From positions 120,416,270 through 120,480,269 of the forward strand of contig CM076995.1 in assembly GCA_039090855.1 (NCBI GenBank): a stretch of DNA of 64,000 bases, given 5' to 3'. This document shows positions 10,495 through 22,204 of this stretch, one piece after another. Position numbers and translations under genes: made by a program. The DNA comes from Macrothele yani (lineage: Eukaryota; Arthropoda; Arachnida; Araneae; Macrothelidae). The notes below the pieces were generated by a model. The model saw only the letters and a list, made by a program, of their open reading frames with translations, ran no database searches and was not told the origin of the DNA. The first letter of the stretch is position 1; the number at the start of each line of letters is the position of its first letter.

Positions 10495-11377
10495 CCTTGA
10501 TGGCCAAAAGAGTGGTCACTGAGATTTCATGGAACATGGGATAAAAAAAGTGACTAAAAGATGCAAGTCTCAAAAGATCAACAAAGGCATTCCCTTAACA
10601 TCCCAATATGTTATTTTATGTAGCTTTTGAGTCTTTTGGTTTTCAATTTAATTTGGCTGTTGCATGTGTGTGTTGTGGGGGGGGGGGGGGTTAGAAAAAG
10701 TTAGTTAGGCAATATAGAAAACACAATGAAAATTCACATATGGTGTTTGTGTATATTTGTATTTGCACAGTTTCAATTTTCCCCCTGCTAAAAACTAAAA
10801 ACTAAGCTATGGGTGTTCATGGGCATGGATAATGTATTTGTTTGATGGTACTGGCTCTCTCTCCCGTCCATGGCCTTAAACAGCTACAAGCAACTGCTTG
10901 TAATAACCCGTAGAGTAGCTTATGTTGTTCATTAAACCCTAAAACAAAATAAAAGAACATCATACACAAGTAAGAAACGAATTTCCTTCGGGGAATTTTT
11001 TTCCACAAATACATGAAAGGCAATACAAATGTAATAGTTGGCACAAATGTGCAATATTTTTACTCGACTGAAAATCAGGAGATGCAGGTTCAGTTCCCGC
11101 TCCTGGGCAATGTAATTTTCAGGTTTCTGAAGGAGTTGCTACATGTAAACAGTAAAACTACTGCACAATTGTGCCAATGATTACATTCAAAATAAAATAA
11201 TCTTATCTACAAACAAAAGCACTATGTTTGTCGATAAATTCTTGGAAGGATGCTACACTTCTTTAAAGTGCAATATTTATTAGAAACATATTTCTGAACA
11301 TAATGGAAAAGGGAAAGGAAACATTTCTTTCACCCCCTGCAAGTTTTATAATAAAGCATCACCACACCTCAGTGCTG
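10495..11377 (+). other. Intron sequence; possible tRNA-derived SINE relic at 11041-11125
   Basis: No exon seen. A run of about 16 G lies near 10676-10690. At 11041-11125 a tRNA-like patch contains GGTTCAGTTCCCGC, resembling a polymerase III B box, preceded by a GATGCA lead as in tRNA arms. No convincing A box was identified, so the SINE reading is weak. Confidence 0.3.
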
Positions 11378-11385
11378 GATTACAC

Positions 11386-13949
11386 AGGGTGCGCACGCGT
11401 GCTTGAAAACCTGGAAAGTCCTGGAAAATCATGATTACGTTTTCAAGGCCTGGAATATCCTGGAAAAACGGTATTTTTTTAATGCTGTCTTGAAAAGCCT
11501 TGAAATTTGAAATTAGTGCTTAAAAAAAATGCCCTTTTAGGAAATCGTGTTACTGACTGTTACCCCTTAATTTTTTTAAGTTCCTCTCCTCTGTTCTCAA
11601 AGAAACCGCCGGCTACAGTGGTGTTTCGGATGTGCCCAAATCCTAATTTGGCTAGGGGGGGAGCACTACTTCCAGTGCAATAAAATTGGATGATTACTAG
11701 CAGGTCTGTTACGGAAGGGGAGCTTGATGCATTCTCTAGCCCTGAGCTTGATGTCCGTCCGACAACTACTGAGAACAACAGAAGGGGAAAGAAGAGACAT
11801 TTAGCATTTGCAAGGGGGTCTCGTGTTTACCAAGTCAGCTGGCATCCACCAGTGAAGAGTATGCCTGAACAACACATTCTTTTGCTCCTTGTTTATTGCA
11901 TTAAGACGCTTGCTTCCGGCCCACCCCTCAAGAGACTTCGGCTACTTATGATAAAAAATAAGAAAACTATCTTTGCAGAATTTTTTCACAAAAGTGGCTG
12001 AGAAATTTTTACATTTACTATAATTGGATTACAGAAGCTCACTCCCAAAATTCCATTTGAATCGGTTTAAAACTTAAAAAGTTAGCATTGGAAATTTTTA
12101 TTATGTGTGCCTCTTTAGACAGTGAGCCTTGAGCAGAAAGGGTGTTACCATAGCAACGGTTGATTGACAGCTGGGAGCGCTGATCCGAAGCCCTTGGTTG
12201 GGAAGAAAGCAAACACCTGTTTATCACTTCCACGGCTCAAAAGGACTAAGAGATATTTTCAGAAATCCATTTTCCGGAATTTTGAAAATAACACAGTAAA
12301 ATTTTTACAGTGGTTAAAATACATCACAATAAAGTTCTAGTGCAAATTTCGCCGAATTCCGTTTGAAACTTTAGCAGATGCAAAAAAAAAAAAAAAAAAA
12401 AAAATCTTCCGTTGCAAAATCGGATTCAAAAAAAAAAAAAAGAAACGGCAATTATAAATTACGGGAAAAGCAAGCAAATTATTTTTTTTTAGATGCCATG
12501 GTTTATTTAAACAGAGTGATCCTTAAATTTTGTTTCTGTGATGATATGGACTCTATTTTAATTACAAACATACATTTTTATTCAGATGTCTGAGTTACTG
12601 TTTTAATAAAAAAATCTATAATTAAAAAGTTTTCAATGGATTTAGGCGAAATTCAGCAGATAAACGTATTTTAGTAAATTGCAACGTTATGACGTAAATT
12701 TGGTCATTTTGTCGAAAATTGGGCAGCATTTTTTTTTTTTACGTTTTCTTCTATAGTTAGGGTGAAGGAGGAAGACACTTCAGTGAGCTGCAGGTGGTGA
12801 TTTATGGCGATGTGCCAAATGAAAAGAAGCCGTTCCATCAGGACATTCCAGAGGTTGAGTGTGCGTGGACGCGTGCTCCTGCTGTTTGAACTTAATCGGA
12901 ATGTTTTCGGGAGGGGGAGAAATATCCGTTTCAGCTTTACAGCTTTCAGGCTCCTTTTTTTTTTCTTGGTAATAAATAAAAACCATAGTTGCTGCATTCA
13001 CCATTGATCCATATTCGCATTTCTTGAATATAAACAGCAGACAATCGGAAACATGGTGTTGGGTGGGTCTTGATGTTCTTCATTTGTATCTGCTGAATTT
13101 TGTTCTGTGGGAATACGGAATGAGTTATACGTGAATACATACAAAACTACATATTTTTGAGCTGAAAAAATATGTCTACTTGTACACAGTAGCTAACGTG
13201 TGAACTCAGACGAAGACAATCGGACATATGGACGTCTGATTCCATAAAAAAAATCAACCCATTTTATTATACACGACAGGTAAAAAAGAAAAAACATTAC
13301 ATGTTTTTAAACATTATAAAAGGAAAGCGGATTTTTGAAACACCATGACTTGATGATATTAATTTCTGAAAGTTTTTTTTTTTTCGATTTTAATTTCTGA
13401 AATCTTTTTTTTTTTTTTTTTTTCAATTACAATACACTGTAACATGATACCTGTGTGTTGTATCCCTTAGTTGTATGGCAGATTTTCAGTTGGCCGATAT
13501 CCGCGATCGTAAGTGGTAGTTACATTGCTTATTGTTGATGATGACAAGATAAATACTGGAGTAATGTAGAATGTTGCATAACGTAAAAAAGAAATCGCCC
13601 CCTTCGAACTTTTATGCGGTTATCATAGCTGATCAACCATTTCATTCCATGAACATCAGCACATTTCAATCATTTGACCATTGGGGGTCTGACGGAATTC
13701 AGCAGTGCTTAAGCGCCTAGCGCAACGAGAACATGCTAATTATGGACAGTTCTATTCCCTTCCCCCTATCATCCCTAATCCATTTGCATCTTTCATCATT
13801 TTTATTACTTAAAACTGAAATTGCTTTTAAAAACTAATTTGAGCATGATACTGTAAAGCGTAGTAATCATCCTGGAATTTTTTGTATATTGGCCTGGAAA
13901 AGGCCTGGAAAGTCCTTGAATTTTTTCCCCCAAAAAGAGTACGAACCCT
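11386..13949. mobile_element. Non-autonomous hAT-like element with 8-bp TSD
   Basis: GATTACAC occurs at 11378-11385 and again at 13950-13957, directly flanking the element: an 8-bp target duplication as made by hAT transposons. The ends are AGGGTGCGCACG on the left and, inverted, AGGGTTCGTACT on the right. Just inside both ends lie copies of CCTGGAAAGTCC in opposite orientation, which would serve as subterminal binding motifs. The 2.56-kb interior holds poly-A/T runs and small ORFs but nothing recognisable as transposase. Confidence 0.75.
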
Positions 13950-14009
13950 GATTACACTGCTTGTAGGTGGAAGAAAAATTTCTTGTGCTTTTATGAGAGG
14001 AAAATTTAC

Positions 14010-15429
14010 ATCCAGACCTATATTACATTCAGTATTACCAGTTCATCTCTCAAAAACCATAACTTTGGTTTTTCCCTTATTTATACTAAGTTTGAATTTC
14101 ATACAAACTTTGTACATCTGGGACAACATGCTCTGCAACTCGCTTTTGCTCTCTGCCAACAGGACTGTGTCATCAGTATACAGCAATCTGCACACACTGG
14201 TATTACCAAGACATAAACCAGTATTGTCCATCTTGGAATCACGCATACATGCATCCATAAATATATTAAACAGCCAGGGTGACACTACACAACCTTTGCC
14301 TGACTCCTGCACCAATGGAAAACCATTTTGATACGACACCATTCGCTCGTACACAAGCTCTACTGCCAGCATACATAGCTTTCACACTATTAAGTAGATT
14401 CCCAGTAACACCATATTCATTCAACACCTTCCACAGAAGTATCCTGTTTACTCGGTCATATGCTTTCTCTAAATCTATGAAGGCAGTAAAAACTTTCTTA
14501 CCAACAGCCAGATACTTTTCAATCATGTGTAGTGCAAAAATTTGGTTGGTGCAGCTTTTACCAGGCATAAAACCACTCTGAACATCCCACACTTTCTCTG
14601 ATGTAAAACCTCGTTCCTTTTCAATAACGACCTTACCAAACACTTTCCCTGGCACACTCAGTAAGCTAACGCCATGATAATTCTTACAATCAGTCTGATC
14701 ACCTTTTCCCTTCTACAAGGGAACAATGATAATATCCCTCCAGTCCTGAGGTTCCATTCCTAACTCCCAGCATAACTGGCAGATTTCAGTTAACCAGTCA
14801 ATTACAGAGTCGCCACCATATTTCAACATCTCAGCAGTTCCTGGAGCCTTGCCAATCTGAAGAGATTTTAAAGCTTTACACACCTCTTCTCTCGAGATCC
14901 CTCCTGTGCATCCATCTCTCACTATGACATCATCTGCTTCTGCCTCAGAATCACCTTTGTTTTCTTGACCTAATAGCTCACAGAAGTATTCACCCTAATT
15001 TTCACTTAACTCATTGGGTTCCCATATCATTTCCCTGATCCTCTTCACACAACTTGCAACTTTGTTTCCCATATTTCTCCGGTGTCTCATATACTTCCAG
15101 AAAGTTTTTCTATCTTTCCAAAATGCCATTTCATGTCTTTCCACCTTTTCTTTCCTATTTTTTGCCTTACTCTGGCGAACCAGCTTCACTGCCTCATGCT
15201 TCTTACAGCGATATTCATCCTCAGAAACTCTACCTTGCAACATCCCCAAATAAGCTTCCTTCTTCTTCTTTACTTTGCCTTCAATCTCACTATTCCACCT
15301 AACATCACCTCTAGTGCTACCCACTATTTTGGTGCCACAGACCTCTTCGGCAGCAGTCAAAACACAGTTCTTAAAACAACTCCACTTCTTTTCTACATCC
15401 CTCTCACATGACTTCAGCTCCTTCAGTCG
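14010..15429 (-). pseudogene. LINE family L ('GHVERM' family), copy B, truncated at both ends
   Basis: The minus strand encodes the EN-RT linker (ELKSCERDVEKKWSCFKNC, FWKDRKTFWKYMRHRR) and RT. RT blocks include KALKSLQIGKAPG, DVQSGFMPGKSCTNQIFALH, TAFIDLEKAYDRVNR, SPWLFNIFMDACMRD and LLYTDDTVLLAESKSEL, where YADD has become YTDD. It stops at KTKVMVFER shortly before 14010, losing the C-terminal part. The 5' end is truncated in the linker and abuts the ACAT repeat that is the tail of copy A. Several frame breaks are present (14266-14655, 14043-14372, 14713-14922, 14995-15486). Confidence 0.82.
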
Positions 15430-15486
15430 TACATACATACATACATACATACATACATACATACATACATACATACATACATACAT
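15430..15486. repeat. (ACAT)n microsatellite, tail of LINE copy A
   Basis: About fourteen ACAT units. On the minus strand this is (TATG)n directly after the 3' end of copy A (AGCTTAGTGTTATGTATG). The two other 3' ends of this family (20030-20045 and 25115-25140) carry the same but shorter TATG tail, so the microsatellite originates from the LINE tail. Confidence 0.85.
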
Positions 15487-16208
15487 AACACTAAGCTGTT
15501 CTCTGATATTCAGAGGTTAGCTCCACAAAGAAATACAAATTACCAGATAATTTTTACTTATTGTTGCTGTATCAAACTTCTCCATTTACAAAAATCTTGA
15601 CATACAACTCGGGCTTCACTCACATCCATCACACGCTGTACAAAAGATCTTCTATACTTCGTACTCATAATCTTTTTCTCATGCAGACACTCCTGAATCT
15701 GATCCTCCCATGACTTCCTTGGCCTTCCTCTACCTTTCCTTCCTGCCACTTGGGCTAACAAGATTTTCTTAGTAAGCATCTCATCATTCATTCTTTCAAC
15801 ATGGCCAAACCACCGAAGCATATTAGTCTCCACCTTGCTTACAACATTTTGTTTCACATTACACAACTGCAACACATTTACATTCCTCACACAATCAGAA
15901 CGTGTCCCCCCCCCGTAAGTAACGCATTTCTCCAGCACACAAACGACTCCTATATTTCTTCTGTAGCGCCCAGGTTTCACTGCCATACATCATAGTAGGA
16001 GTAGGGACAATTACACTCTCATACACAGCCATGCAGGAATCTCTTGAGAACCCATCATTCCTGTGAAAACCTCCCAAAGTAGCCATGACTTTCAATGAAA
16101 AATTCACTCTCCTACTAATTTCACCATCCAATTTTTTCTCTCTGTGAAACATGCTTCCTAAGTACACAAACTCATTCACCTGGTCAATCACTGTGCCATT
16201 TAGACATA

Positions 16209-17490
16209 TTGGGTTGTCGGAAAAGTCATGACGTATTTTAGCCATGTATTGCAAAGGTCATTTATTGATAGAAAGAACAAAGATCAATCAATGATATAAT
16301 GCATGTTTTGTTCGATAACTTTTGCCATCTTTCAGTGAGCTGCAGAATGCTTTGTTCATAGAAGTACCTGTCTTTTGTGGTGAAAAACTGTACAAGGTGC
16401 TAATTTACAGCCTCATCTGAATTGAACATTATACCACGCAAGGACTGTTGAAGAGAGCGAAATAACTGGAAGTCTGACGGCGCAAGGTCAGGCGAGTATG
16501 CTGGGTGTGACAATACATCCCACCCAAGCTGCGATAATTTTTGGCCGGTGATCAAATGTGTGTGGTCTCACGTTGTCGTGATGGAACACACCTTTACGAT
16601 GAACGAGCTCTGGACGTTTCTGGATGATGGATTCATTCAAACTGTCCAATTGCTGAAAGTACACATTCAAATTGATTGTTTGGTTCCGTGGTAGGAGCTC
16701 GAAAAACACAACACCTTTAAAATCCCACCATACTGAGACCAGAACCTTCCACTAATGAATGTCTGCTTTGGATGTCGTTTGAGGCGAAGCAGCATGTCGA
16801 GACCAAGACTGTTTCTGCAGCACACTGTTGTACACCATCCACTTTTCGTCGCCAGTTATCAGTTGCTTCAAAAAGGATCATTTTCCTCACGTTTCATGAG
16901 CATATCGCAGATGTTTACACGCACCATCAATTGAGCTTCTTTGAGTTCATGAGGAACCCACACATCAAGCGTGCTTACGTATCCCAGCTTCTTCAGGTGG
17001 TCGTGAATGCTTGAATGATGGATGTGCAATGTGTCTGCAATCTCTTGTGTCGTGTAACGTGGGTTTGACTTGATCAATCACTTGATTTGGTCGTCATCAA
17101 CCTCGGTTGGCCTCCCAGACCGAGGAGCGTCGCTGAGGTCAAAATCACCAGCACGGAATTTTGCGAACCACCGCTGGCACTGACGTTCTTGTAGAGCATT
17201 ATCATCGTTCACTTTACGCAACTTTTCACAAGCTTGATGCGCGTACTTCTCTTTACGGAAGTAAAACAGTAAAATATGGCGAAAATGCACAGTTTGGTCT
17301 TCCATCTTCAAATTGATGTCAAATCTCTGCAAATCAACCAAATCGCTCACTATTCCTTTTAGACTGCGGCTAGAACTGGCACCTGTCGAATGCCATAGTG
17401 ATAACAGAGCTGCACATGACTCTAGTACTTCCAAAACCGCCCAACCGTCATCGGGTGCCAAAATACGTCATGACTTTTCTGACAACCCAA
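16209..17490 (-). mobile_element. mariner element with TA target duplication
   Basis: Inverted ends TTGGGTTGTC(G/A)GAAAAGTCATGACG at 16209 and, inverted, ending at 17490 match over about 31 bases with one or two differences. They are flanked by TA on both sides (16207-16208, 17491-17492). Length is 1282 bp, the usual mariner size. It sits inside the C-terminal coding region of LINE copy A, whose reading resumes across it (TECNI to CLNGTV). The high end similarity suggests a fairly young insertion. Confidence 0.92.
16500..17305 (-). pseudogene. mariner transposase, disrupted
   Basis: Minus-strand ATG at 17305 starts MEDQTVHFRHILLFYF. Helix-turn-helix regions follow (CQRWFAKFRAGDFDLSDAPR, SGRPTEVDDDQIK, then TTQEIADTLHIHHSSIHDHL). 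An in-frame TGA replaces a sense codon at 17078-17080. The frame shifts at about 16870, just before LITGDEKW (first catalytic Asp). A TAG follows in the SVWWDFKGV region. FELLPRNQTINLNVY and HHDNVRPH (second Asp) are recognisable. Mariner transposases are ~345-residue DD34D enzymes; this one is inactive. Confidence 0.87.
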
Positions 17491-19153
17491 TATATTACAT
17501 TCAGTACTAACAGTTCCTCTCTCACGAACCATAACTTTGGTTTTTCCCTTATTTATACTCAGTTTGAATTTCATGCAAACTTCGTACATCCGAGACAGCA
17601 TACTCTGCAACTCACTTTTGCTCTCTGACAACAGGACTGTGTCATCAGCATACAGCAATCTGCATGCACGGATGTCACCAAGACATAAGTTTGTATTATC
17701 TATTTTGGCATCACGCATGCATGCATCCATAAATATATTAAATAGCCATGGTGACATTACACAACCCTGTCTGACTCCTGCACTAATAGAAAACCATTTT
17801 GATAAAACACCATTTACTCATACACAAGCTGTACTGCCAGCATACATGGCTTTTACACTGTTAAGTAGATTCCCAATAACACCATATTCATTCAGTACCT
17901 TCCACAAAAGTATTCTATTTACTTGGTTGTAAGCTTTCTCTAAATCTATGAAGGCAGCAAAAACTTTCTTACCAAAAGTCAGATACTTCTCAATCATCAT
18001 GTGTAATGCAAAAATTTGGTTAGTGCAGCCTTCACCAGGCATAAAACCACTCTGAACATCCCACACTTTCTCTGATGTAAGACCCCGTATTTTTTCAATA
18101 ATGACCTTACCAAACACTTTCCCTGGCACACTCAGTAGGCTAATACCACGATAGTTCTTGCAGTCAGTCTGATCGCCTTTTCCCTTACACAAAAGAACAA
18201 TTATAGCATTCTTCCAATCCTCAGGGACCATTCCTAACTCCCAGCACAACTGGCAAATTGCAGTTAACCAGTCAATTACGGAGTCGCCACTATATTTCAA
18301 CATCTCGGCAGTTATGCCATCAACTCCCAGAGCCTTACCATTCTGAAGAGATTTTAGAGCTTTACACACCTCTTCTCTTGAGATCCCTCCTGTGATTCCA
18401 TCCTTTCCTGCAACATCATCTGCTTCTGCCTCTGAATCACCTTTGCTTTCCTGATCTAATAACTCACAGAAGTATTCACCTCATCTTTCACTTAACTCAT
18501 TGGGCTCCCATATCATTTCCCTGATCCTATTCTTCACACAATTTACAACTTTGTTTCTTCTATTTTTCCCGATTCTCATTTACTTCCAGAAAGTCTTCCT
18601 ATCTTTCCAAAAAGTCAATTCATGCCTTTCCACCCTCTTCTTCCTGTCTTTTGCCTTACTCTTGCGAACCAACGTAGCGGCTTCAATTCACAAGGAGCAT
18701 ACTCTACAACAATTACTATTCTCTGAAGTTTCACTTTCAAACTCATCCAAAAAATTCTCTCACTTATACAACTATAGTGAATCAAGTTGTTCTTCATCTT
18801 TTCACTTAAAATCACACCTACACCAGCCTGTCCTCTCACATTATCCAACACTCCAGACCACACACTCACTGTATCATTCACTTTTTCTATCGCAATTTCT
18901 TTTTAGTTTCACTCACACAGCACATCCAGTTGATACTTATTCATTGCTTCAATCACCTCATTCATCTTTCCATTTATTCCTCTAGTATTCCACACACTAA
19001 TCTTACACAACACTCACTCAGCCGAGATCTCTCTCTCATTCTCCGTTTTCCATTTCTGCATCGTTTCCATGGTGAACCGTCTTTCTCAAGTGTGGTAGGT
19101 TCACCATATCCCACACGAGAGTCCAGAATAGTATATCTTTGAGTCTCTTTAAT

Positions 19154-20045
19154 CAGGTAAGTACACCAGTGTGGGGGGTTAGCCCACAGCTGACGTTTCC
19201 AGTTGGTTATTCACCTAAGGATTCTGGAACAACACAACCCAGTGAGTTGGAGTCTTTTTGGCAATGACACACAGGACTAGCTGTCACCTCTCCAACCAGG
19301 TGAATGAGTTTGTATATTTCGGGAGCTTGTTCGACAGAGAGAACATATTAGATGACGAAATTTGTAGGAGATTAAATTCTTCATTGAAAGTCATAGTCTT
19401 AGGAGGTTTTCACAGGAATGATGGATTCTCAAAAGAGTCCTGAATGGCTGTGTATGAAAGTGTAATTGTTCCTACTCTGATGTATGGCAGTGAAACCTGG
19501 GTACTAAAGAAGAGACAGGAGTCGTTTGTGTGCCGGAGAAATGCGCTACATACGGGGGGGGGGGGCGTATACACGTTCAGATCATGTGATGAATGAAGAT
19601 GTGTTGCAGTTGTGTAATATGAAGCAAAATGTTGTTAGCAAGGTCGAGACTAATATGCTTTGGTGGTTTGGCCATGTTGAAAGAATGAGTGATGAGATGC
19701 TTACTAAGAAAAAAATTTCAGCCCAAGTGGCAGGAAGGAAAGGCAGAGGAAGACCAAGGAAGTCATGGGAGGGTCAGATTCAGGAGTGCCTGAATGAGAA
19801 AAAGATTGAGTATGAAGTATAGAAGGTTTTGTGTACGCCGTGTGATGGATGTCACTGAGCCCGTATTCTGTGTCAAGATCGCTGTAAATGGAGAAGTTTG
19901 ATATGGCAACAGTAAGTAAATAACCAGTTAAAAGTTTATGTGCTGGTTTGTATTATCTGTTAAATGTTTATTTGTCAGATGGTCTTTCTTTGAGGAGCTA
20001 ACCTCTGAATATCAGAGAACAGCTTAATGATATGTATGTAAATTT
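19154..20045 (+). mobile_element. LINE family L, copy D: 5' module joined to 3' end
   Basis: 19154-19292 matches 21308-21445 (CAGGTAAGTACACCAGTGTG ... CACCTCTCCAA). It then passes directly into the C-terminal coding region at CCAGGTGAATGAGTTTG (VNEFVYFGSLFDRENILDDE). The rest reads LWWFGHVERMSDEMLTKK and GRKGRGRPRKSWEGQIQECL, then a 3' UTR with CTCTGAATATCAGAG and ATATGTATG. The whole EN-RT part is absent, so this is an internally deleted copy. It lies head-to-head with copy A, sharing the block at 19154-19168. Confidence 0.75.
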
Positions 20046-21307
20046 ACATCCAGTTTTCCAGAAATGTCTTTCTGAGTATGATTTCATCACTTTTGTTATG
20101 CGATCTTTTTAAATACAATCTGCCCTTGAGGTACTGTCACTGTTTGTTTCATGATATTGTGGCATTATATCATATTTGCCAATTATTTTTAAATTACCCC
20201 AATTTTGTTAATTGCAGTTCTTTAAAACCATTGTAATTAGACATTAAATAAAAACCATGCTAATTAGAAAAAATGCTCTCATATGCTTTGTACTTAGTTT
20301 GCATCATAGTTCAAAGTGTCAGTTTTCATTTCAGAAGTGTCTGCTATGCATTAAATGTGGAAATTTACTTAGGAAGACAAAATTAAAATTTTAATTATAA
20401 GGAAATGAATAAAAAATCATGTTACATTACTGGAACTTTATCAAGTGAAAATGAATAACATTACACAAAATCATGTTATACATTTCAGTTGCTTTCAAAA
20501 ACTTTGTGTATTGTCATTTGTGTTTTAGATTTCAATCTAATTATTTTCACAGCACAATCAAATTTAATAATTGTGTTTGAAATATTGCCATCCTGTGAGT
20601 TTGCTTCAAAGAATCTCCTTAATGTTACAAGATGCTGATTCGCATCTTTGATTGAATCAGTGTCTATAACATTATGGTTCACCGTAATTGAATCATGGTC
20701 CAAAAATTGGAAAGGGAATTCTCACACAGCTTGCAAGTGGCGGTATATCAAATATGTTGTGCGTTGGGAAATGCAGGTCGGTGCAGTAGTATGCATTGGC
20801 GGTTAGTGGATGCCAAGGGTGAGGTGGTATATCAAGGGATTAAAGGATGTTTTACATAGAGCATGCTTGTTCAGACTCAAAGATTGGTGCTATGCAAGAG
20901 TGGTGGTAAATTGAGGGCCAGTACTTTGGGGGTTGACTATTGTAAATATATATGTTCAGCAAGCAAAATGATATAAGAAAAAAAAAAAATTACTTATACC
21001 CTATTTACTATTTACTTGTATAGCCAGCGATGATCCAGATTTCCTGAAGCATTATTCACTGGCTTTCTAAATGTAATTCAAGTCAGGTATGTGATCATAT
21101 CAAGGCACACTCAACCCCTGTTCCAATAATAACACCAAGAAATCAGAAATATGTGATTTGAGATTTTTAAGCAGAGTAATTTGTAGAATAATCTTCAGCT
21201 ACCAGCTAATTTGTTTTGCAGTGTGCTACAGCTGCAACTACTTTTTTTGTGTTTGTAGCAATGCTACTCTAAAAATATCGCATTACTTCCAATTACTGAT
21301 CACATAT
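20046..21307 (+). other. Intron sequence, nothing recognised
   Basis: AT-rich sequence without exon, inverted-repeat ends or transposase motifs that I can see. It ends at the 15-bp repeat starting at 21308. Confidence 0.4.
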
Positions 21308-22204
21308 CAGGTAAGTACATCAGTGTGGGGGATTAGCCCACAGCTGACGGTTCCAGTTGGTCATTAAACCTAAGGATTCTGGAACAAAACCCAGTGAGTT
21401 GGGGTCTTTTCGCCAATGTCACACAGAACTAGCTGGCACCTCTCCAAGATGCAGAGGCCCTTCTTGCTGTTATGTGTGCCATTGTTTCCACGGAGCGGAG
21501 CGCCTCGAGGAGGCAAACCCATCTCTTACTAAGATCGTCGCCCGCTACTAAGAGCGCCCCGAGGAGGCAAACCCATCTCTTACTAAGATCGTCGCCCGCT
21601 ACTAAGAGCGCCCCGAGGAAGCAAACCCATCTCTTACTAAGATCGTAGCCCGCTACTAAGAGCGCCCCAAGGAAGCAAACCCATCTCTTACTAAGATCGT
21701 CGCCCGCTACTAAGAGCGCCCCGAGGAGGCAAACCCATCTCTTACTAAGATCGTCGCCCGCTACTAAGAGCGCCCTGAAGAGGCAAACCCATCTCTTACT
21801 AAGATCGTCGCCTGCTACTAAGAGCGCCCCGAGGAGGCAAACCCATCTCTTACTAAGATCGTCGCCCGCTACTAAGAGCGCCCTGAAGAGGCAAACCCAT
21901 CTCTTACTAAGATCGTTGCCCGCTACTAAGAGCGCCCCGAGGAGGCAAACCCATCTCTTACTAAGATCGTCGCCCGCTACTAAGAGCGCCCCGAGGAGGC
22001 AAACCCATCTCTTACTAAGATCGTCGCCCGCTACTAAGAGCGCCCTGAAGAGGCAAACCCATCTCTTACTAAGATCGTCGCCCGCTACTAAGAGCGCCCT
22101 GAAGAGGCAAACCCATCTCTTACTAAGATCGTCGCCCGCTACTAAGAACGCCCCGAGAAGACAAACCCATCTCTCACTAAGATCGCCATTGATGTACTTA
22201 CCTG
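21308..22204. repeat. Inverted-repeat-bracketed segment with a 54-bp tandem array
   Basis: CAGGTAAGTACATCA at 21308-21322 is the exact reverse complement of 22190-22204. Between them lie a ~140-bp module also found at 19154-19292 and thirteen 54-bp units (21498 to about 22188; e.g. GAGCGCCCCGAGGAGGCAAA then CCCATCTCTTACTAAGATCG). It lies just upstream of LINE copy C and may be its 5' UTR, since the same CTTACCTG block leads into the 5' region of copy A. Alternatively it is an independent TIR element. Because 54 is a multiple of 3, long frames stay open on both strands (minus-strand repeat SKRWVCLLGALLVAGDDL). I treat these as a by-product of the repeat. Confidence 0.85.

Larger units (their letters stand above)
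15430..19168 (-). mobile_element. LINE family L, copy A, split by a mariner
   Basis: On the minus strand the element runs from its 5' region (19168, start of the CTTACCTG block) through EN (VWNTRGINGKMNEVI near 19000, then VSVWSGVLDNVRGQAG near 18850), a short linker, RT, C-terminal domain and TATG tail. Around 18685 the EN reading VEYAPCE jumps directly to the linker RVRQK, a deletion of roughly 0.7 kb relative to copy C. A mariner occupies 16209-17490. The C-terminal block resumes at 16206 (CLNGTVIDQVNEFVYLGSMF) and ends CKWRSLIQQQ at 15558. The GHVERM and GRKGRGRPRKSW motifs near the C-terminus are shared with RTE-like LINEs; clade is tentative. Confidence 0.82.

Noticed and set aside
11690..12001. 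103-codon ORF inside the hAT-like element
   Set aside because: No transposase motif or other similarity recognised; length is compatible with chance.
15430..15486. Minus-strand MYVCMYV repeat as an N-terminal signal
   Set aside because: It is the translated ACAT microsatellite tail of a neighbouring LINE, not a start of the LINE B protein.
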